DNA of 11,307 bases from Parcubacteria group bacterium (GTDB lineage Bacteria > Patescibacteriota > Minisyncoccia > Minisyncoccales > UBA10102), in the NCBI GenBank assembly GCA_016188735.1, contig JACPHF010000079.1, positions 1 to 11,307 on the forward strand, in the 5' to 3' direction. Positions within the stretch are counted from its first letter, which is position 1; every line of letters begins with the position of its first letter. The notes beneath the pieces were generated by a model, which searched no databases, was not told where the DNA came from, and saw nothing but the letters and a program-made list of their open reading frames with translations. Of the stretch, positions 1 through 5,759 are shown piece after piece. The translations under genes were made by a program, and so were the position numbers.

Positions 1-114
1 CCAATATTCCTCCTACCGCTTTTTTTATACACTGCCGTAAATTGTTGCCTCATAATAATTTTACTATAGTGTTTCCTGATAAGAAGTCAATAGTTTAAAT
101 TCCTCTCCTCCTCT

Positions 115-135
115 CCGGCAAAAGCCGGGTTTTAA
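115..135 (+). terminator. Intrinsic terminator-like hairpin, plus strand
   Basis: CCGGC (115-119) and GCCGG (124-128) form a 5-bp GC stem around an AAAA loop, followed by GTTTT and an AT-rich tract. This is a small but typical rho-independent terminator shape. It would end a transcript coming from left of the window. A degraded relative of the hairpin core occurs near 10094. Confidence 0.5.
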
Positions 136-217
136 TTCCTTTACATTAATAAAAATAAAACGGCACCCTATACCAAGAAGTACAGCTGTCGCATGTAACA
201 CTGGTGATAATCTCAGG

Positions 218-252
218 GAGAAAAGAGAAGGACGCCGTACGGAACGGCGCCC
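218..252 (-). terminator. Probable terminator of the argE/NAGS-like operon
   Basis: CGCCGT (233-238) pairs with ACGGCG (244-249) around a 5-nt loop. Further G-C pairs are possible outside an A/C mismatch (G231 and G230 with C251 and C252). Read on the minus strand, the hairpin lies about 45 nt past the stop codon of the NAGS-like gene and is followed by a pyrimidine-rich, T-containing tract. The T run is interrupted by C, so termination strength is uncertain. Confidence 0.5.
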
Positions 253-298
253 TCGTGTTCTAATCGTGTCTTATTCTGCGAATAGTAGCACTATCGCC

Positions 299-1306
299 CT
301 ACAGCAGTTCTTTCGTCCATATTCGCCCGGAGTAGAGCGGGTCGCCTCCAGCGACATCCCTTGTCCTCCGCTTGAATTGCTTGACGAACCACGGTTGGGC
401 AAGGAGCCACCACGGAGTTGTCTCGGCGGCAAGCGCGAGCTCCCGACATTTTGCCGCCCGTGCCTTCTCCTCGGCTTTCTCAACCATCCTCTGGGCAACT
501 CTGGTCTGCTCATACGCCGCAGAGACCGCGAGCAGGCTTATTTCTGCGACCCCTGAATCGACGAGAGCCACGACCATGCATCCGTGGACCTCCCCGTCTA
601 TCAAGAAGACGAGGAGATTCTCAACGCGCTCCAATATCCTTTCGTAGGCTACCGAAGGATAAGCGCTCCTGAGTAGTTGAACAGCCTGGAACACCTCTCC
701 CTTTTCGGCCCGCCGTATCTCTTCATAGAGGGCCGCATAAATCATGGTGCCACAGCCCTCTGAAGTGAACAACTCTTCAAGCAGCGTTCCCTCCTGATGT
801 CCACTAATGATGTGGACTCGCGGGACTCCACCTTCACACGCCTTGATGGCGCAGAAAACTTTGTCTCGCGCCCGGCCCGTTATCAAGCTGGGAACGTCGA
901 GGAGCCGCCGGGCATTCTCGATAGTCAGGCTACTGATGAGAGTCCCATCCTTTCTTATCACCCCTTGATGCGAAGTCATGTAGATGAGCTTCGCTGCTTT
1001 CCTCTCGATTGCCAGTTCAGTCGCCCTGAGGTCGCTGGTCGAGTAATCGCATGAGATAGCCGGGATGTCCCGCGGGATAGGACATTTTACGGGAGGATCG
1101 CGAAGGGGGACCCTCTCGTTCGAGTAGCTATCTTCCACCACCGCGATGTCGATTCCACCCACCGCTCTCAGGAGTTGCAGGTCATGGAATACTCCCAGCT
1201 CTTCGGCATGAGCTCTGGGATATTTTCCGAGCTTAACGACAATCCTTGCCCCCCTGTGTCCCTGGGTATAGGAGAGTGCCGTTCGCAAAAGATTCGTACG
1301 CGACAT
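299..1306 (-). CDS. N-acetylglutamate-synthase-like protein: degenerate amino-acid-kinase domain plus GNAT domain
   Basis: This 335-residue protein joins a short amino-acid-kinase (AAK) domain (about 20-188) to a GNAT acetyltransferase domain (about 200-335). That is the layout of ArgA and NAGS, which make N-acetylglutamate for arginine synthesis. Seen: a KLG start of the AAK fold (25-27), the KLIYMT strand (106-111) and the family-typical end LLEELFT...GCGTMI (175-189). Family ArgA proteins are usually about 430-450 residues, so roughly 100 are missing, mostly from the AAK half. The glycine-rich HGGGPQ-type loop that should follow the second strand is replaced by VVEDS (56-60). The GNAT acetyl-CoA loop, normally Q/R-x-x-G-x-G/A, reads QTRVAQ (267-272) without glycines. 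It starts 12 nt after the argE-like stop, with AGGGGG as ribosome binding site, so it is the second gene of that operon. The fold assignment is firm; activity as NAGS is doubtful, and it may be a divergent acetyltransferase or a regulatory subunit. Confidence 0.75.
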   Translation of the reverse strand: MSRTNLLRTALSYTQGHRGARIVVKLGKYPRAHAEELGVFHDLQLLRAVGGIDIAVVEDSYSNERVPLRDPPVKCPIPRDIPAISCDYSTSDLRATELAIERKAAKLIYMTSHQGVIRKDGTLISSLTIENARRLLDVPSLITGRARDKVFCAIKACEGGVPRVHIISGHQEGTLLEELFTSEGCGTMIYAALYEEIRRAEKGEVFQAVQLLRSAYPSVAYERILERVENLLVFLIDGEVHGCMVVALVDSGVAEISLLAVSAAYEQTRVAQRMVEKAEEKARAAKCRELALAAETTPWWLLAQPWFVKQFKRRTRDVAGGDPLYSGRIWTKELL

Positions 1307-1318
1307 ATGAACCCCCTA

Positions 1319-2506
1319 CTAGCAGCACATACGGCGGACCACCGCCATATACTGCTCAGTAATGTCATCTCCGAACCACCGTTTATCGATGAACTCGTTG
1401 ATTTGGTGGGCCTGCTTAATGTCGCCTGGCCCCCAAATCACGGTTTGGGCGTCCATCTCGTTGAATACCCCTCCTTCGGTGTTGAAGCAGACTGCCCGCA
1501 GTTGCTCTCCGCTGATATCACCAACCATCCTCGCAACCAGAGAATCGGGTGACGTGTACATAGGTGGCGTAGGTCTTCTTGCGAATCCGACACTAATTCC
1601 AATATCCTCCTCCATGGGGATGCTCTTGATGAGCACCTCGAGACTCTCCAGGAGAGCTTCACTGTTTTGTCCAGGTATCGGGCGCAAATCCATTTCTACG
1701 AGTTGGTGCGCCGGAATGATGTTTTTCGCTGTGCCCCCCTCCTCCCTTAAGACCACATTCATCGTGGGATAGGGAGGATCAAAGTGTTCATTCCGAATCT
1801 CGACCAACCGTAATTCGAACTGGTCATAGAGCGCATCCAGTATGCGCCTGAGCCCGTACTTAACGACGCTCCTGAACTTGCGCGGATCTGAGCTGTGGCG
1901 CCCGATTATCCTAGAGCCTCGCCCCTTCCCAGCCTGCTTATTAGTCATCTCTATTTTCAGGTACATATATCCTTTGTGCATGTTAACCGGGCGCATTTCC
2001 GTTGGTTCGCCAATAATGGCGAAACGCGCAAAAGGAATCCCTTTCTCGGAGAGCTCGTGCTTGAGCTTTCTGACCCCGAGACAACCAACTTCCTCGTCGC
2101 TCGTAAAAACCAAGGCAACGGGATTTTTCAAGGCTGTTTTCTTGATTATCTGGCCGACTCTCAAGACGATAGCCAAGAAGCCCTTCATGTCGACTGCGCC
2201 TCGGCCATATAACCGATTGTGTCGCTCGGCGAGAACTAGAGGGTCAGAGATCCATTCTTTGGAATCGAAGGCAACTGTATCCATGTGGCCAGCGAGAGCA
2301 AGAAAGCTCTCTTGTCCGCCTCTGCGGGCAATAAGGTTGACCTTCTGAAGTTTTGGCTCTGTTTGTCCGGTAAGGTAGGTATACCGTTCCACCGCGAATC
2401 CTGCATCCTCGCACAGATTGCCAATAAAGTCGGCAATTTCTACAGTGGAAGTTCCCGGAGAAGTATTGAAACCAATGAGTCGCCGCAACAGCTCTAATGT
2501 CTCCAT
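1319..2506 (-). CDS. argE: M20-family deacetylase, N-acetylornithine deacetylase (ArgE)-like
   Basis: A 395-residue zinc hydrolase, close to the usual ArgE length. Family ArgE removes acetate from N-acetylornithine in the linear arginine pathway in the cytoplasm. The M20 metal and catalytic residues are present in order: GHMDT (H74, D76), GRGAVDMKG (D106), SDEEVG (E138 general base, E139 metal ligand), IGEPT (E167) and a late AHQINEF (H367). The GPGDIKQAHQINEF stretch closely matches the ArgE/DapE C-terminal signature. The middle dimerisation domain has RHSSDP (from about residue 204) where family members carry AHSS-P. The ATG at 2504-2506 is preceded by AAAGGA. The gene leads a two-gene operon with the NAGS-like protein, which supports an acetyl-amino-acid role. 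DapE-type or acetyl-lysine deacetylase specificity cannot be excluded, because substrate is poorly predicted by sequence in M20. Confidence 0.82.
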   Translation of the reverse strand: METLELLRRLIGFNTSPGTSTVEIADFIGNLCEDAGFAVERYTYLTGQTEPKLQKVNLIARRGGQESFLALAGHMDTVAFDSKEWISDPLVLAERHNRLYGRGAVDMKGFLAIVLRVGQIIKKTALKNPVALVFTSDEEVGCLGVRKLKHELSEKGIPFARFAIIGEPTEMRPVNMHKGYMYLKIEMTNKQAGKGRGSRIIGRHSSDPRKFRSVVKYGLRRILDALYDQFELRLVEIRNEHFDPPYPTMNVVLREEGGTAKNIIPAHQLVEMDLRPIPGQNSEALLESLEVLIKSIPMEEDIGISVGFARRPTPPMYTSPDSLVARMVGDISGEQLRAVCFNTEGGVFNEMDAQTVIWGPGDIKQAHQINEFIDKRWFGDDITEQYMAVVRRMCC

Positions 2507-2537
2507 GGCTTTTTCCTTTCTTCTCTCTCTTGTTACA

Positions 2538-2556
2538 GCTTTCCTTAGAGGAAAGC
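2538..2556 (-). other. Hairpin in the 5'UTR of the argE-like operon
   Basis: GCTTTCC (2538-2544) and GGAAAGC (2550-2556) form a perfect 7-bp stem with a 5-nt TTAGA loop. It sits between the proposed minus-strand promoter and the argE-like start. No T tract follows, so it is not a terminator. It may stabilise the mRNA or be part of a small leader. Confidence 0.4.
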
Positions 2557-2593
2557 CATTGTTTTAAAGGTTCAGACAAAGCTATCTGTGGAG

Positions 2594-2621
2594 AGTATAT
2601 CAAGCTCGTGGAGGAATGCAA
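2594..2621 (-). promoter_or_regulatory. Candidate sigma70 promoter for the argE-like operon
   Basis: Read on the minus strand, TTGCAT (complement of 2616-2621) is followed after 16 nt by TATACT (complement of 2594-2599). This is a fair match to -35 and -10 boxes, and would start transcription near 2587, giving a leader of roughly 80 nt before the ATG at 2506. It is the best pair I found in this spacer for that strand. Confidence 0.5.
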
Positions 2622-2649
2622 ATAGGGGCCTATTTTAAAAAATTACACA

Positions 2650-2669
2650 GAGTTTTACATGCAAAACTC
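2650..2669. repeat. Short inverted repeat between divergent operons
   Basis: GAGTTTT (2650-2656) and AAAACTC (2663-2669) form a 7-bp inverted repeat around ACATGC. On the minus strand it is followed by TGTGTAATTTTTT, on the plus strand by GCCCTTTTG. It lies upstream of both divergent promoters. It could be an operator for a dimeric regulator or a weak terminator; it does not match the ArgR box consensus as I know it. Confidence 0.3.
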
Positions 2670-2729
2670 GCCCTTTTGTCGGTGAATCATCTCAAAAAAA
2701 GGAGGCACCCTAGTCCTATTTACAAGCCC

Positions 2730-2758
2730 TTGACATAATACGAAGGAGAATTTAATAT
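2730..2758 (+). promoter_or_regulatory. Strong sigma70 promoter driving the T-box operon
   Basis: TTGACA (2730-2735) is a perfect -35 box, followed by exactly 17 nt and TAATAT (2753-2758), one base from the -10 consensus. Predicted start is near 2765. That is just where the foldable T-box leader begins, so promoter and leader support each other. Confidence 0.8.
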
Positions 2759-2763
2759 TAGAA

Positions 2764-2990
2764 CCGTCACAACCGTTGAAGGAGAAACGCGCTCTGGAGG
2801 TTGCGGACCGAAGAAAGCTCAAAAGTTTTTGGGCAAGTAGGTCCGGGGTGGGCTCATCTGGATAAAGAGCTTTAAATTAAGTGGGCCGACAACTTATTTG
2901 TCGGGCAACAAGGGTGGTACCGCGGGGTAATGAGACGCCTCGTCCCTTTAAAGAAGCTAGAGCTTCCGTAAAGAGACGAGGTGTTTTGTT
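2764..2990 (+). ncRNA. T-box riboswitch (tRNA-sensing leader) with a short Stem I
   Basis: The T-box motif is unmistakable: AGGGTGGTACCGCGG at 2911-2925. Upstream I can fold the following. A short Stem I: CAACC (2770-2774) with GGTTG (2799-2803), enclosing GGAG/CTCT (2781-2784, 2792-2795) and a 7-nt loop AAACGCG (2785-2791). A Stem II: CGGACC (2804-2809) with GGTCCG (2840-2845), carrying GAA (2810-2812) opposite AGTA (2836-2839), the S-turn motif, and capped by GCTCAAA/TTTGGGC. A Stem III: CCGACAA/TTGTCGG (2886-2904). The long Stem I with its apical AGAGAG and GGUG elements is not seen, so this resembles the ultrashort Stem I class. The bulge TGGT (2915-2918) implies a tRNA with discriminator base A. 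The loop holds the codons ACG (Thr) and CGC (Arg), CGC being followed by a purine as is usual. An uncharged tRNA should favour the antiterminator and so expression of the PLP/ATP-grasp operon. The T-box call is firm; the specifier is inferred. Confidence 0.9.
2938..2990 (+). terminator. T-box regulated terminator
   Basis: CCTCGTC (2938-2944) pairs with GACGAGG (2975-2981), then CTTTA (2946-2950) with TAAAG (2969-2973), then GAAGC/GCTTC (2953-2957, 2962-2966) around a TAGA loop. TGTTTTGTT follows. CGTCCCT at 2941-2947 is the strand that T-box antiterminators capture by pairing with the AGGG of the T-box motif, so the two states are mutually exclusive as the family requires. Confidence 0.85.
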
Positions 2991-2996
2991 AGGTTT

Positions 2997-3067
2997 AAAG
3001 ATCGGCTGCCCACGCTTAAGTAAATACTCTTTTAAGCGAGGGCAAGCGATCTTTATAAAGATCGCTT
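2997..3067 (+). repeat. Nested hairpin with overlapping 24-bp palindrome in the mRNA leader
   Basis: AAAGATCG (2997-3004) can pair with CGATCTTT (3047-3054), enclosing GCCC/GGGC (3008-3011, 3040-3043) and CGCTTAA/TTAAGCG (3013-3019, 3032-3038). The same CGATCTTT can instead pair with a second AAAGATCG (3057-3064), within a perfect 24-bp palindrome at 3044-3067. The two folds exclude each other. No T tract follows, so this is not a terminator. It lies after the T-box terminator and about 80 nt before the start codon. It could be an RNA stability element, a further switch, or a miniature repeat or regulator site. Confidence 0.6.
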
Positions 3068-3150
3068 AGCTATTTAAAAATATCGGTAGAGTGGGAATGG
3101 TAGAGACGGAATGAGCAGAATAGAAGAAAAGCCGAGAGGGGGGTTGCCCA

Positions 3151-4419
3151 ATGAAATTCCATGAATCACCTCGGAAACCTTACCTGTGCTTGATGTGCGG
3201 TTCTAATGTGGCTGAAGCTGAAATCGCCTGGCATAAGCGTTATCACGCAAGCGCCTATGGATACGGAATTATGTGGCCCTCCGGGGAAATGAATTCCTCT
3301 GGAGTCTGCGGAACGTTAACTCCCGTATACGAATCCGCGGTGATAGCGAGGAAGATTGGTGTTCGCAAGGTCTACATCCGCGATGAAGGTAACAATCCTT
3401 CCGGAAGTATGAAGGATTACCTAGTGAGCCGGGCAGTGGCCTTGGGACTGCAGAAAGGGTTTAAGCGCTTTGCAGTCGTATCTTCAGGTAATCATGCCGT
3501 ATCTTTGGCGATGGAAACGCAAAGATGCGGCGCAAGCGCGATCGTGTTCACTCCGGGATCGTCGGGTAAATTACCCCTCCTCACTTCATTTACCAACACT
3601 TTGGTAATTGGAATCAGGGGGGCAATCTTCGAGGACGTGTACAACCTCGTTTCCGGATTGTCTATTGAGGGTGTTTATGACGCGAACGTGTGCAACGAAG
3701 ACCTGCTGCCGGCGCTTATGCCGGTCGCTCGCGACTTACTCACCCTGAATCCTCCCCCAACCCATGTGCTGGCTGGAGTAGGAAATGGTACCTACTTGGC
3801 AGGTATAGCGCTCGGTCTCGAGAAAATCGGCAGTAAATCCACGCCGAAAATTGTAGCTGTGGGCATGAAGGGTGCTTTCCCCACGGAAGAAGCCTTCCGA
3901 AGAAAGCGCATGCTTCACAAGTACAAGGAATTCTTGACGGAAGAAAGTGAAATAAGCGCCGCCGAGGGATCCATTGCGACCGAAAGCTATAGCATGCCCC
4001 AGCTCCTTCACGCCCTCAGAATATCCAAGGGATTTACTCTTGGCGAATTGACCAACCAAGACCTCGGAGATGCATATCGCCTTCTCCTCGAGGATCAAGA
4101 GTTGTTTAGCCGGGGAGTGATACCGGAGGCTACGGGCATAATGTCGCTCGCAGCGGCCCTGAGATGGCAGAACATGTTTTCTCCCGAAGACGTCCTCCAT
4201 CTCTCATTCACCGGACATGGAGCAAAAGACACAGAAGCCATCCGCAGACTACTCCCAGCAGCTATGTGCGGATTGGTTGAGGAGGCGGCATCTCGAGCGA
4301 GGCCCGATTTGGTGGAATGTGCGACTAGGTCAGGACGACGCGGGGCCATATTGGTTGATCGCGATGTCTCTATTGAGGCGATATCCGAAATTATCGCCAA
4401 GCGAGGCAGGGATGATTAG
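3151..4419 (+). CDS. Threonine-synthase-like fold-type II PLP enzyme
   Basis: A 422-residue protein. NNPSGSMKDYLVSRAV (81-96) matches the threonine synthase NPTGSFKD motif, making K88 the likely PLP Schiff-base lysine. SSGNHAV (111-117), the phosphate-holding GVGNGT (209-214) and TGHGAKD (354-360, compare TGHGLKD) also fit. Family enzymes convert O-phosphohomoserine to threonine; relatives make cysteate or diaminopropionate. The N terminus has CLMCG (C13, C16) followed by H28 and H32. This is a C-x2-C-x11-H-x3-H pattern, where many threonine synthases have a four-cysteine zinc ribbon. No homoserine dehydrogenase or kinase gene is near. Instead an ATP-grasp ligase follows with an 8-nt overlap, so the product may be an amino acid destined for ligation rather than threonine for protein. 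Start ATG is preceded by GAGAGGGGGG. Expression is under the T-box. Fold certain, reaction uncertain. Confidence 0.8.
   Translation: MKFHESPRKPYLCLMCGSNVAEAEIAWHKRYHASAYGYGIMWPSGEMNSSGVCGTLTPVYESAVIARKIGVRKVYIRDEGNNPSGSMKDYLVSRAVALGLQKGFKRFAVVSSGNHAVSLAMETQRCGASAIVFTPGSSGKLPLLTSFTNTLVIGIRGAIFEDVYNLVSGLSIEGVYDANVCNEDLLPALMPVARDLLTLNPPPTHVLAGVGNGTYLAGIALGLEKIGSKSTPKIVAVGMKGAFPTEEAFRRKRMLHKYKEFLTEESEISAAEGSIATESYSMPQLLHALRISKGFTLGELTNQDLGDAYRLLLEDQELFSRGVIPEATGIMSLAAALRWQNMFSPEDVLHLSFTGHGAKDTEAIRRLLPAAMCGLVEEAASRARPDLVECATRSGRRGAILVDRDVSIEAISEIIAKRGRDD
4403..4414 (+). promoter_or_regulatory. Ribosome binding site fixing the ATP-grasp start
   Basis: GAGG (4403-4406) lies 5 nt before ATG 4412-4414, inside the last codons of the PLP gene. 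The open frame extends upstream to an ATG at 4217, but that would overlap the PLP gene by some 200 nt and has no such site. The 4412 start gives a normal 8-nt operon overlap and a protein beginning MIRVIV, typical of a first beta strand. Confidence 0.7.
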
Positions 4420-5644
4420 GGTAATTGTCGATTCGCAAAGCAATCGGCTGTTCCGGGGAGTTCGCCTTGAACAGTCGTATGACCAGCGTGGCGGACTCTG
4501 CGAGGTCGGGTCGGAAGGCATAGTGGTCACCACTGACCCTATCGACCCGCAGTATCTTCAGTACTGGCGAGAGACATTGGGTTTTGACTTACCGCGTTTT
4601 CTCGCGGTCGGTCCCTTCAATCCTGAACACACCCTTTCCGAGCTGCTTCTCGCGAAGCCGGACCGTCAGGCCACTCTTCGCAAGATGCTTCAAGGGGAAA
4701 CGGCCCGGCTCGAGTTTTTCTGCATTGAAGAGCCGGAAAGAAAGCTCCCTCCCGTTCTGGGTATTCCGGCGTACTGCAACTTTGACGTAGCAATCCCTTT
4801 CTCTCGGAAGATTGCGTTCAAAAAACTCGCCGATGAGATTGGGATACCGACTCCATCATGGTTGACGTGCGCCACCAAGGAAGAATTTCTCGCCGAAGGG
4901 CGGTCTTTCCTGAAGGATAAGGGGCCGTTCCTGCTCAAGGCGTCGGACGGTACCGGCGGATTTGCGTGCGGCGGCATGTCCCTGGTCCAGACGCCGGAAG
5001 AGCTTGAAAGAGGGTTCAGAAGATTGAACTCTCAAGATGGAGACCCTACCCAAGAGCTCCTCATCGAGAAGGTAATTCCTGGCGTGCGGACGGTGTCTGC
5101 GCATTGGGAAATTCTTGATGGAGGAAAGCTGAAGTTCGTTGATTTATTTGAGCAGAGGGGTGAGTATGCTTACAGCGGCGTATCCTGGCCAGCAGACATT
5201 TCGATCGCCCTCAGGGAACGGCTCATGGCCGATATAGAAAGGAGATTCGGTCCTCAGCTTATCCAAATGGGTGCGATCGGGTTCTTCTGCGCCGACATTG
5301 TTATAGACAGAGAAGAGCGCCATTGGTGGGTTGATTTCAATCCGCGCAAAGGAGCGATTCTTTACGTCTATAATATGGTGCGCCGGCTAAGAGAGAGACA
5401 TCTCAGAAGCAAACAGTGCTGGCTTCTCCATGAACACTTTCGCCTCACGAACGAGGACATCCGTTCTTTCTCGGCGATTGAAGAACGGCTCGGGGATTTG
5501 CTTCTACCCCAGGAGGAGTTCGTGGTAGTTACCAATCCGGGGGTTTTCACCTTCGGTTACGCGGACATTGCCGGTATTTCCACCCGCTCTCCAGAGCAAG
5601 CAAAAACCGTGTTCCATGAGGCGCGAGAGAGACTCCTCAGCTAA
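4412..5644 (+). CDS. ATP-grasp carboxylate-amine (peptide) ligase
   Basis: This 410-residue protein starts at ATG 4412. It has an N-terminal pre-ATP-grasp region (1-125) and then a standard ATP-grasp core. FSRKIAFKKLADEIGIPTP (130-148) opens the core. FLLKASDGTGGFACGG (173-188) holds the ATP lysine K176 and the glycine-rich loop. EKVIPG (219-224) gives the hinge acidic residue. ADIVID (294-299) and DFNPR (308-312) supply the Mg/ATP ligands D295, D308 and N310. ATP-grasp enzymes activate a carboxylate as acyl phosphate and couple it to an amine. The layout recalls the PGM1-type peptide ligases of natural-product clusters, but I cannot identify substrates. It is translationally coupled to the PLP enzyme and shares its T-box control, so it probably uses that enzyme's product. 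No membrane segment or carrier-protein domain is visible. A strong terminator follows the stop within 30 nt. Alternatives are other D-Ala-D-Ala-ligase-like or carbamoyl-phosphate-like members. Confidence 0.8.
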   Translation: MIRVIVDSQSNRLFRGVRLEQSYDQRGGLCEVGSEGIVVTTDPIDPQYLQYWRETLGFDLPRFLAVGPFNPEHTLSELLLAKPDRQATLRKMLQGETARLEFFCIEEPERKLPPVLGIPAYCNFDVAIPFSRKIAFKKLADEIGIPTPSWLTCATKEEFLAEGRSFLKDKGPFLLKASDGTGGFACGGMSLVQTPEELERGFRRLNSQDGDPTQELLIEKVIPGVRTVSAHWEILDGGKLKFVDLFEQRGEYAYSGVSWPADISIALRERLMADIERRFGPQLIQMGAIGFFCADIVIDREERHWWVDFNPRKGAILYVYNMVRRLRERHLRSKQCWLLHEHFRLTNEDIRSFSAIEERLGDLLLPQEEFVVVTNPGVFTFGYADIAGISTRSPEQAKTVFHEARERLLS

Positions 5645-5664
5645 TTGACTGAACCTTGTTGGAT

Positions 5665-5711
5665 TTGGGGCAATGGCACGCCGCGCCATTGCCCCAATAC
5701 TTTAACTTCTC
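5665..5711 (+). terminator. Terminator of the PLP/ATP-grasp operon
   Basis: TTGGGGCAATGGC (5665-5677) and GCCATTGCCCCAA (5685-5697) form a perfect 13-bp stem with a 7-nt loop, 21 nt after the ATP-grasp stop. The tail TACTTTAACTT is only moderately T-rich. The stem strength makes termination or at least mRNA 3'-end protection likely, which separates this operon from the next. Confidence 0.75.
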
Positions 5712-5759
5712 GCAGGCAAAACAAAGATTATTAGATACGCATTGTATCACCAATTACTA

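Larger units (their letters stand above)
1..298. other. Left-edge intergenic region, no gene seen
   Basis: This AT-rich stretch lies beyond the 3' end of the minus-strand NAGS-like gene. I see no convincing coding frame: open frames that begin here on the plus strand are shadows of the minus-strand gene. It contains two terminator-like hairpins, listed separately. One is oriented for a plus-strand transcript entering from outside the window, the other for the minus-strand operon. The layout suggests two transcription units converging here, the left one outside the window. Confidence 0.6.

Noticed and set aside
2881..3069. A 62-residue frame starting GTG 2881 across the T-box
   Set aside because: It covers Stem III, the T-box motif, the terminator and the palindrome. 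The sequence is explained by RNA structure and there is no ribosome site.
4217..4411. Upstream in-frame extension of the ATP-grasp gene to ATG 4217
   Set aside because: It would overlap the PLP gene by about 200 nt without a ribosome site. ATG 4412 has GAGG at good spacing and gives a normal operon overlap.
5742..5759. TTG 5742 as start of the epimerase
   Set aside because: ATG 5760 gives a family-typical N terminus. The TTG adds six unconserved-looking residues and has no ribosome site either, so this is a preference, not proof.
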